In this document: in pieces, positions 32,927 to 38,989 of the stretch
How positions within the stretch are numbered: the first letter of the stretch is position 1
How the letters are laid out: each line of letters begins with the position of its first letter
From: Aggregatilineales bacterium
Lineage (GTDB): Bacteria > Chloroflexota > Anaerolineae > Aggregatilineales > Ch27
Length of the DNA stretch: 38,989 bases
NCBI GenBank assembly: GCA_029976025.1
Contig: JARKNX010000013.1
Location: forward strand, 1 to 38,989
Direction of reading: 5' to 3'
The notes under the pieces: model-generated
The model's input: only the letters and a program-made list of their open reading frames with translations
Database searches by the model: none
What the model was told of the DNA's origin: nothing
Program-made: the position numbers and the translations under genes

Positions 32927-33445
32927 CTACTGCCAGGTCGCCCAGGGATCGTCCGGGTCGCGCGCGCCGTAGATAACGGTCAGGCGCACTTCGTCCACAA
33001 AGACCTGAAAAGCATACGAATCGCCATTCAGGCGCAGGCGCGTGCGGAGGGGCAGGCGCGCCCAGGCATAGGCAATCGCCCGGCGTTCTTCCCGCGTAGT
33101 GATATCCAGCAGGTCCTGATACCAGCGCGGCAGGGCGGCCTGAACATGCGGTGTCCTGGAGATGCCGAAGCTGGCCACTATGCCAATCAGGGACAGGATG
33201 AGCAGCAGCGCCTCAATGGTCGAGCCGGGCAGCATCAGCCCGGTCATGAAAAGCACGCCGCTCAGCGAAAAGATGAAACGGGAGAGGGGATAGATGCGCC
33301 GTTCTTCGCCGTACTGTCGGAAATGCGCCATCATCGGGTCTTTGTACAGACCGAGCAGGATCGCGCCGTAGTAGAGCATGGCGCCGAAGGCGGCCATCCA
33401 TAGCAGCCACGCCATACAGAGTTCCAGGCCCAGGCTCCGCCGCAC
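32927..33445 (-). CDS. Small membrane protein, function unknown
   Basis: 172 residues from a GTG at 33445 with GGGAG about eight bases upstream. Three hydrophobic segments (about 9-34, 57-74 and 76-94) are followed by a cytoplasmic or external domain of about 75 residues rich in Arg (P-R-W-Y-Q-D-L-L-D-I-T-T-R-E-E-R-R-A-I-A-Y-A-W). No family is recognised. It lies 36 bases downstream of the PP2C-like gene and upstream of the LCP gene on the same strand, so it belongs to the envelope cluster. Confidence 0.75.
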   Translation of the reverse strand: MRRSLGLELCMAWLLWMAAFGAMLYYGAILLGLYKDPMMAHFRQYGEERRIYPLSRFIFSLSGVLFMTGLMLPGSTIEALLLILSLIGIVASFGISRTPHVQAALPRWYQDLLDITTREERRAIAYAWARLPLRTRLRLNGDSYAFQVFVDEVRLTVIYGARDPDDPWATWQ

Positions 33446-33481
33446 GCTTCCACTCCCGGGGCAAACAGATCGGTCAGGTAT

Positions 33482-35827
33482 TTACTGGCATTTGGCGATG
33501 TAGTACAGATTCTCCCTGGCCCCTACATACATGCCTTCTGCTGAGCTGTCAACCGTGATCGCGCTCAGATCGCGGAAGCTGGCACTTTCCGGAGCGCGGT
33601 AGCTCTGGATGAAAGTCCCCCCCAGCGTCGTCTCATAAATAATCTGGCTGTCGGCGTCCAGGATATAGAAGCCAGGGGAGATCAGGCCCGTATCCAGGTA
33701 AAATCCGCTGGCGCTGCCCAGGCTGCCGATGACGCCGTTCGGCAGGTTGGAGAACTGGAAGAACTGCTCCTCCCCGGAATAATACTTACGGAGGGTGCCG
33801 TCCTTGAACAGGACGTAGACATTGCCAGTCTGGTCGATAGACAGGTCCACCGCGCCGGAAAGGCTGGGGCGCTGGTCGCCGACGAAATACTCTTCCGGAG
33901 CGCTGGGGAATCCGCCGCCCGCCGGCTGGTAGCGCCAGATCTGATTCACCGGCGGATCCAGAATGTACAGCCGCCCCTGCCAGGTATCCATCGCCACGGG
34001 CCGTCCCCAGCGCTCAGTCCCCTGCAGGGCCTCCACCGTGGGCGGCGGGAAAGTCGGCGAATAGGTGATCAGGTAGCCATCCGGGTCAAGCAGGATTAAC
34101 GTGCTGCCCCGGGCAATTCCGCTCTCCGTGAGCCAGGCGATATCTACCAGCGTGCCCACAGTATAACTGCCGAGCACCGTGCCGCGCCGCAGAATCAGCG
34201 TGTACTGCTGGACGAGGGCGTTGCCCGCTTCGTTCAGCTCATCGCGATAGACCGCGCTGCGCGTCGTATCCAGCGTATACAGATTCACATCGTTGCGCAG
34301 CACCGGCCCCCGGATGTTGGCTCCTGCCTCGTAACGGCGCAGCAGGACCGCCGGACAGCGCACCACCCGGGCAAACCTGTCCAGGCGAGCCTGAGCCTCA
34401 CTGCGGATAGCCTGCAGCATCGGGTCATTCGGCCGGCGCGGCAGGCAGCGATTGGCAACCTCGATGACGCCAAACCACGCCTCCTGAGCCTGCGACGGGT
34501 TGGTCTGCTCGACCAGTTGCGCCGCCCCGGCCGCTTCGTTGGCCTGTGACAGGCAGCGCTCGAACGCCGTCTCATCGCGCGTGCTGAGGGAGAAAGCGAC
34601 CACCGCCAGGACGACCACAATGGGGATCAGCATAGCCGCGCCCGCCGCAATCGGCGTGGGCAGCGACGGCGACTTGCCCGGCTCAGGCTCCGGCAACGCT
34701 TTGTCCAGCAGCCGGCGCATCGACCCGAGAATCGCGGACAGCCGGAGCACGATGCGATGCAGGCGGCGCAGCAGCCCCCGCCACAGGCGCTGAAACAGAT
34801 TGCGGCTTTCCGCCTGGAAGGTATCCAGTCTGGGGCGGGCGTCGGACGCCGCCTGCGCCAGCGAATCCCGCCCGGCCTTGCTCCGCCGCCACCACCGATG
34901 CAGCGCCCTCGAAGGGGCGCTCGCAGCCGTTCTGGGGATCGAAACGTGCGTGCTCGTGGCCGCCAGGGAGTCGCCCTTGCGCCGCCCGAACAGGCCCCGC
35001 CTGCCGGGTTCCGCCACTGGCGGAGCGGCGGGCTGAGCTGGCTCACTCGTCACCGCAGCGGCGGCGGGCGCCGGCACGGCTGCGGGTGTCTCCGCCGGCT
35101 GCGGCCCGGCTTCTGCCCCGACGGGAGCCGCCACCTCCGGCTCCTCAGGCGCGACAAACTGCATCACCAGCAAGTTGGCTGCCGCCAGATCGTGCTTCTT
35201 GAACGCCGAGACCAGCGCGGGGAGCGTGCCGCCGGCGCTGATGGCCTTCAACTCGTCCGCGGACAACTGCCCGATCTCCGGGCCGCACAGGGCGGCAATG
35301 TCATCCATCTCCACCCGGTAACGAGTCATTTTGAGATCGGGTTCCGGGGTGCTCCCCAGCGGCCTGCCGCTGCTGAGCTGCCGGGCGTCCAGCGGGTCGG
35401 GGAATGTATGGAGCGCCCCGCCCTGCCACAACAGCAGCACGCTGGCCCCGGTCCGGGCGATATACGCCTCCTGCTGGCGCAGGACCAGGCAGATCACATC
35501 GGCGTAAAAAGGAGAATCAGGGTGCCCGGTATTATGCTCCAGCAGGTTGCTATTCAGCGAGACCAGCACTTCACGCAGGCCGGCCGTGACTCCTCCGTGC
35601 GTCTCGAAGTAGCGTTCGGCGGCCAGCCGGGCCATCTGTTCATAGAACAGGGCTTTGGCCTGCCGCTGCCCCGCCGGCAGCACCAGCACAAAGATGGCAT
35701 CGCGCTCGCGGCTGCGCGAGACACGCGGCGGGGCGAGCTGCACCAGTGCGCCCGGCGGGGGCGCGCTCACCGCCCGCCCGCCTACCACATACAGGTGACT
35801 GACTAACGCCTCAAGTTCTTCGGTCAT
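33482..35827 (-). CDS. PP2C-like domain, membrane anchor and external beta-propeller protein
   Basis: 781 residues from the ATG at 35827, whose ATGA overlaps the upstream stop. Residues about 1-215 have the strand order of a PP2C/PPM phosphatase (S-R-E-R-D-A-I-F-V-L-V-L, SPFYADVICLVLRQQEAYIA, D-I-A-A-L-C-G-P-E-I), but the metal Asp residues are replaced: L-P-A-G-Q where D-G-M-G-G is expected, and R-T-G-A-S where G-D-S-R is expected. A low-complexity Ala/Pro/Glu stretch (about 226-279), a basic segment and one transmembrane helix (about 388-413) follow. The external part (about 480-781) holds NHL/propeller-like blades (GAVDLSIDQTGNVYVLFKDG). It looks like a membrane signal coupler with an inactive phosphatase fold inside. 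Confidence 0.72.
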   Translation of the reverse strand: MTEELEALVSHLYVVGGRAVSAPPPGALVQLAPPRVSRSRERDAIFVLVLPAGQRQAKALFYEQMARLAAERYFETHGGVTAGLREVLVSLNSNLLEHNTGHPDSPFYADVICLVLRQQEAYIARTGASVLLLWQGGALHTFPDPLDARQLSSGRPLGSTPEPDLKMTRYRVEMDDIAALCGPEIGQLSADELKAISAGGTLPALVSAFKKHDLAAANLLVMQFVAPEEPEVAAPVGAEAGPQPAETPAAVPAPAAAAVTSEPAQPAAPPVAEPGRRGLFGRRKGDSLAATSTHVSIPRTAASAPSRALHRWWRRSKAGRDSLAQAASDARPRLDTFQAESRNLFQRLWRGLLRRLHRIVLRLSAILGSMRRLLDKALPEPEPGKSPSLPTPIAAGAAMLIPIVVVLAVVAFSLSTRDETAFERCLSQANEAAGAAQLVEQTNPSQAQEAWFGVIEVANRCLPRRPNDPMLQAIRSEAQARLDRFARVVRCPAVLLRRYEAGANIRGPVLRNDVNLYTLDTTRSAVYRDELNEAGNALVQQYTLILRRGTVLGSYTVGTLVDIAWLTESGIARGSTLILLDPDGYLITYSPTFPPPTVEALQGTERWGRPVAMDTWQGRLYILDPPVNQIWRYQPAGGGFPSAPEEYFVGDQRPSLSGAVDLSIDQTGNVYVLFKDGTLRKYYSGEEQFFQFSNLPNGVIGSLGSASGFYLDTGLISPGFYILDADSQIIYETTLGGTFIQSYRAPESASFRDLSAITVDSSAEGMYVGARENLYYIAKCQ

Positions 35828-36912
35828 ATCCCGGCTTCCAGAAAGGAGCGAGGGCTGTCGCAACGAATCTGAATAACAATCTCGGACCCCAGGCTGTCCT
35901 GCAGCGCATATTCCGCCACCTGATCGGCGCGCAGCGGCGTGTGCAAAGAAGCGACCAGCTTGCGCCGCTCAGGCGGCTGAGGATTCCCGGGATCGCTTGC
36001 GGCGGGTGTCAGGTCCTTCAGCCGAAAGGTGACATCCACCGCGCGCCCGGCATTCGTCTTTGGGAAAGGCACTGTCGCCAGCAGGGCGCGCGCCGGATCA
36101 AGGTCAAAAGCCCTTTGCAACGGGGCGCGGAAGACGCCATCGAACGGCGTCCGCCACCCGTTGACCTCAAAACAGAACGGACCGCTGCGCCCTTCGGCAT
36201 CCGGAGCGCCGCGCATCTCCAGCCGTTTGAGACGCACGGTCACCATCCAGAAATCCCCCCGCAAGCACCGCCGCATCACCTGATAGGTGTGCGGAGCGCG
36301 GCAGATCACTTCTTCTTCTACCGGCAGCGACAGGTTGACAGCGTCGGGCAGTTGAACCAGCCTTCGAGAGGAGATCAATCCGCTGTAGATATTGACCAGC
36401 GTTGTCTGATCGACGACGGGCGATTCGACATCCGGCAGGCTTGTTTCCGGATACTGGCGCTCGAACACCCCCGGGTCCAGAAAAGACAGCAAAGAGAATG
36501 TATGGGTGCTGCCCACCGTGAATAACCAGGCTGCCCGCCGCGAGCCGCCCAGCACCACGTATCGGCGCGCCAGCAGCCCCCCACCGGCGCAGCCCACCAG
36601 CACAACCTGCGTTTGTCGGGGATGACAGGCGTTCAGGAGCCACTCAACCGCTTCATCCAGACTGTGGGCCGCTTCGTCATTGTTCCCGTTCAGGGTACAG
36701 GTGTAGACCGCCGCAAGGCCGTCCTCGCGGAACTGATCGGCCAGCGCAGACATCGCCTCCGGCGGCAGAGGATGTACAAACAGGACAGGGACCGCGGACG
36801 GATCAACCGGCGGCTCACCGGTATGCTGTTGGTAGCGATACAGGGCCTGCCGGGCGTCAAGCCGTTTCCAGATCAGTGGTGACTGCACGCGTGAAAACCC
36901 CACAACCAGCAC
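35824..36912 (-). CDS. Alpha/beta-hydrolase-like protein lacking the nucleophile serine
   Basis: 362 residues from a GTG at 36912; a stop codon lies nine codons upstream, so the start cannot lie much earlier, although no clear ribosome site is seen. Residues about 40-230 resemble a lipase/alpha-beta hydrolase (V-P-V-L-F-V-H-P-L, then the elbow strand QVVLVGCAGGGLLARRYVVL). The elbow reads G107-C-A109-G-G111 where the catalytic motif is G-x-S-x-G, so the nucleophile is alanine. A later A-P-H-T-Y-Q-V-M could carry the usual His. The C-terminal region (about 230-362) is a separate beta-rich part. It is probably a non-catalytic binding protein. Its stop overlaps the start of the PP2C-like gene. 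Confidence 0.68.
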   Translation of the reverse strand: MLVVGFSRVQSPLIWKRLDARQALYRYQQHTGEPPVDPSAVPVLFVHPLPPEAMSALADQFREDGLAAVYTCTLNGNNDEAAHSLDEAVEWLLNACHPRQTQVVLVGCAGGGLLARRYVVLGGSRRAAWLFTVGSTHTFSLLSFLDPGVFERQYPETSLPDVESPVVDQTTLVNIYSGLISSRRLVQLPDAVNLSLPVEEEVICRAPHTYQVMRRCLRGDFWMVTVRLKRLEMRGAPDAEGRSGPFCFEVNGWRTPFDGVFRAPLQRAFDLDPARALLATVPFPKTNAGRAVDVTFRLKDLTPAASDPGNPQPPERRKLVASLHTPLRADQVAEYALQDSLGSEIVIQIRCDSPRSFLEAGI

Positions 36913-36933
36913 CAGTACAGGTAACCCGGAGGT

Positions 36934-36939
36934 ATTTTA
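36934..36939 (-). promoter_or_regulatory. Possible -10 element of the envelope operon
   Basis: Minus strand TAAAAT (36939-36934, five of six) would start transcription near 36927, leaving a leader of about 15 bases before the GTG at 36912. No good -35 is present. The rest of 36940-37035 holds nothing I recognise. Confidence 0.35.
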
Positions 36940-37035
36940 ACTGAAACGGGGCCAGGTAGCGAACCCAAATCTCACCGGGCAGCGGGCGGCGCGAACTGCA
37001 GCCCCGCCGCCGGCTGTCCATCCCTTCGCGATCAA

Positions 37036-37071
37036 TAAAACAGGGGCGCACCCTGCGGGAAGACGCCCCTG
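37036..37071 (-). terminator. Intrinsic terminator of clpC
   Basis: Minus strand: CAGGGGCG (37071-37064), a 15-base loop, CGCCCCTG (37048-37041) and then TTTTATT. The eight-pair GC-rich stem with a T-run, 25 bases past the clpC stop, is a textbook intrinsic terminator and separates clpC from the envelope operon. Confidence 0.85.
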
Positions 37072-37095
37072 CACTACTTTCTGCCGGCCTGGCCG

Positions 37096-38989
37096 TTACG
37101 AGGACGGCGCGGCTTCGTGAACTTCCTCCAGCGAGGTGAAAACGAGTTCTCCCGCCGCATCGTCGAAGCCAATCTGGACAGTCGTCCCGGGTGGGAAGTC
37201 CCCGCCCAGAATGCCATCCGAGAGACGATCCTCCACCTTGTTCGTGATCACACGGCGCAGCGGGCGCGCCCCGAATTCGGGGTCAAAGCCCTCCTTGGCC
37301 AGGTACGCCCTGGCGGCCTCAGTGACCACTATTTCCAGATTATGATCCTTGACGCGCGCCTGCACCTCGCTGAGGCGCAGGTCCACGATCTGGCTGATAT
37401 CGGCCTGTGTCAGGGCGCGGAACACGATCACGGCATCCACGCGGTTCAGGAATTCCGGGCGGAAAGCCTGGCGAAGCTGTTCCATCAGCGTCCGGCGCAT
37501 GGCATCGTAGTCCGACTGCTCTGCGACATGGGAGCCGCCGGAAGACGGCAGCTCAAATCCGAGCGACGGCCCCTTGCGGATGGTCTCGGCGCCGACGTTG
37601 CTGGTCATGATGATGATCGCATTACGGAAGTCCACCATCCGACCGCGGGCATCGGTCAGGTGCCCTTCCTCCATGATCTGGAGGAGCATATTGAAGGCTT
37701 CCGGATGGGCCTTTTCGATCTCGTCAAAGACCACGATGCTGTACGGGCGGCGGCGGATCGCCTCGGTCAGTTGCCCCGCTTCCTCGTAGCCGACATAGCC
37801 GGGCGGCGCGCCAACCAGGCGGGCGACGTTGTGCCGCTCCATAAATTCGCTCATATCAAGCTGGATCAGGGCCTCCTCGCTGCCGAACAGGAATCCGGCG
37901 AGGGCCTTGGTCAGCTCTGTCTTGCCGACGCCCGTCGGGCCGAGGAAAATGAAGGAGCCGATCGGGCGCTGCGGGTCCTTGAGTCCGGCGCGCGCACGGC
38001 GCACGGCCTTGCTGATTGCCTCGATAGCTTCTTGCTGGCCGATGATATGCGCGCCCAGCGCCTTTTCCATCTCCAGCAGGCGCTGGCTCTCTTCCCCGGC
38101 AATCTGGGTGACCGGGATGCGCGTCAGCATGGACACGACCTCGGCGACATCCTGCCCGTTGAGCACCGGCCGCTGCGTCTCCGGGTCCCAGCGCGCCTGG
38201 AAGCTCTGGTACTGCTGCTCCAGGTCAGCCAGCTCGGTCCGCATTTCTCCAAGCTCATCCTCGTCGAAGATATCCGGCTCTTCCAGATCGCGACGGAGCT
38301 GTTCCAGCCGCTTCTCCAGCCGGCGAAACTCCATCGACTCCGGGCTTTTATACATGCGGACACGGGCTGCCCCCTCGTCCACCAGATCGATCGCCTTGTC
38401 CGGCATAAACCGGTCGGTCACATAACGGGCGGAAAGAGTCGCGGCCGCTTCAATGGCCTCATCGCTGATTTCAAGGTTGTGGTGCTGCTCGAAGTTCGGG
38501 CGCAGCCCCTGGAGAATCTTGATTGTCTCCTCGACAGTCGGCTCATCGACGTTCACCGGCTGGAAGCGGCGCTCCAGCGCCGCGTCACTCTCGATATGCT
38601 TGCGATACTCGTCAAACGTAGTCGCGCCGATGCACTGCAGCTCGCCGCGGGAGAGAGCTGGCTTGAGGATATTGGCGGCGTCCACACTGCTGCCGGCTGA
38701 GCCTGCCCCGACCAGCATGTGCACTTCGTCAATGAAGAGAATGCTGTCGGACGACTTCAGCTCATCAATCACCCGCTTGAGGCGTTCCTCAAACTGCCCG
38801 CGATACATCGTGCCAGCGACAAGGCTGCCGACATCCAGTTGCAGCACACGCTTGCCCTCCAGCGAGCGCGGTGTCTCGCGGTTGACAATGCGCTGGGCCA
38901 GGCCTTCGACGATAGCAGTCTTGCCGACGCCCGGCTCGCCAATCAGGGCCGGGTTATTCTTGTTGCGCCGGCTGAGAATCTGGATGACG
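37096..38989 (-). CDS. clpC: ClpC-type AAA+ protease/unfoldase ATPase (5' end outside window)
   Basis: The frame is open to the right edge, so the N-terminal Clp repeat domain and start are missing; about 631 residues are visible. They begin [20 protein letters not shown] with the first Walker A (GEPGVGKT), then [13 protein letters not shown], then a short middle domain with a UVR-like coiled segment ([18 protein letters not shown]), a second Walker A (GPTGVGKT), [10 protein letters not shown] and the C-terminal domain [20 protein letters not shown]. The short middle domain and [11 protein letters not shown] mark ClpC rather than ClpB. It unfolds proteins for ClpP. The C-terminus ends E-A-A-P-S-S. 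Confidence 0.93.
   Translation of the reverse strand, partial: VIQILSRRNKNNPALIGEPGVGKTAIVEGLAQRIVNRETPRSLEGKRVLQLDVGSLVAGTMYRGQFEERLKRVIDELKSSDSILFIDEVHMLVGAGSAGSSVDAANILKPALSRGELQCIGATTFDEYRKHIESDAALERRFQPVNVDEPTVEETIKILQGLRPNFEQHHNLEISDEAIEAAATLSARYVTDRFMPDKAIDLVDEGAARVRMYKSPESMEFRRLEKRLEQLRRDLEEPDIFDEDELGEMRTELADLEQQYQSFQARWDPETQRPVLNGQDVAEVVSMLTRIPVTQIAGEESQRLLEMEKALGAHIIGQQEAIEAISKAVRRARAGLKDPQRPIGSFIFLGPTGVGKTELTKALAGFLFGSEEALIQLDMSEFMERHNVARLVGAPPGYVGYEEAGQLTEAIRRRPYSIVVFDEIEKAHPEAFNMLLQIMEEGHLTDARGRMVDFRNAIIIMTSNVGAETIRKGPSLGFELPSSGGSHVAEQSDYDAMRRTLMEQLRQAFRPEFLNRVDAVIVFRALTQADISQIVDLRLSEVQARVKDHNLEIVVTEAARAYLAKEGFDPEFGARPLRRVITNKVEDRLSDGILGGDFPPGTTVQIGFDDAAGELVFTSLEEVHEAAPSS

Noticed and set aside
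37117..38700. A 527-residue plus-strand open frame opposite clpC
   Set aside because: The minus strand encodes a clear ClpC with all motifs, so this is a shadow frame.

Overview
The window is a GC-rich bacterial chromosome segment, most likely from Chloroflexota and possibly class Anaerolineae. This is inferred from gene content and style: Thr/Pro-rich (TPTP-type) linkers in exported proteins, LysM plus lamin-tail proteins, an LCP protein with a long linker, a YacP-type NYN protein and WD40-like lipoproteins. It is not proved by any marker gene. I see no phage, IS element, integrase or CRISPR array. Most genes are on the minus strand.

Layout. 1-1701: the end of a ribose/xylose-type sugar ABC transporter operon (substrate-binding protein, cut by the window edge, and permease), with a candidate promoter and a 10-bp-phased triple repeat upstream. 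1770-7715: two large exported proteins, a beta-propeller fused to a di-haem peroxidase-like domain and a 1301-residue multidomain surface protein, the latter behind a near-perfect housekeeping promoter. 7995-8930: membrane-anchored LysM/lamin-tail protein. 9119-12085 (plus): PHP phosphatase, Tat-exported metallophosphoesterase and a membrane TPR-like protein. 12082-13328: small membrane protein, three tRNA genes (Pro-TGG, Gly-TCC, CAT probably Ile2) and a single-domain response regulator. 13383-13783: a non-coding tandem array of a structured repeat. 13810-23903 (minus): NYN protein, a GH-like/golvesin/M23 protein, SRAP abasic-site protein, a degenerate small GTPase, MgtC-like and other membrane proteins, a methyltransferase, two uncharacterised proteins and RecD2 helicase. 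24093-27714 (minus): PEP carboxylase translationally coupled to a spermidine-synthase-fold protein and a tiny LarA-like N-terminal remnant. 28012-30425 (plus): beta-propeller lipoprotein and LiaF-like protein, closed by a bidirectional terminator. 30490-36912 (minus): an apparent cell-envelope operon (alpha/beta-hydrolase-like protein lacking its nucleophile, PP2C-like protein with a membrane-anchored propeller, membrane protein, LCP protein, lipoprotein). 37096-38989: ClpC, cut at its 5' end, with its own terminator.

Most genes serve the cell envelope and general maintenance: sugar uptake, wall polymer attachment (LCP), wall hydrolysis (M23), DNA repair (SRAP, RecD2), anaplerosis (PEPC) and protein quality control (ClpC). 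The most unusual items are the structured repeat array at 13.4-13.8 kb, whose two hairpins show compensatory base changes, and the pair of translationally coupled pseudoenzyme-like genes at 33.5-36.9 kb.
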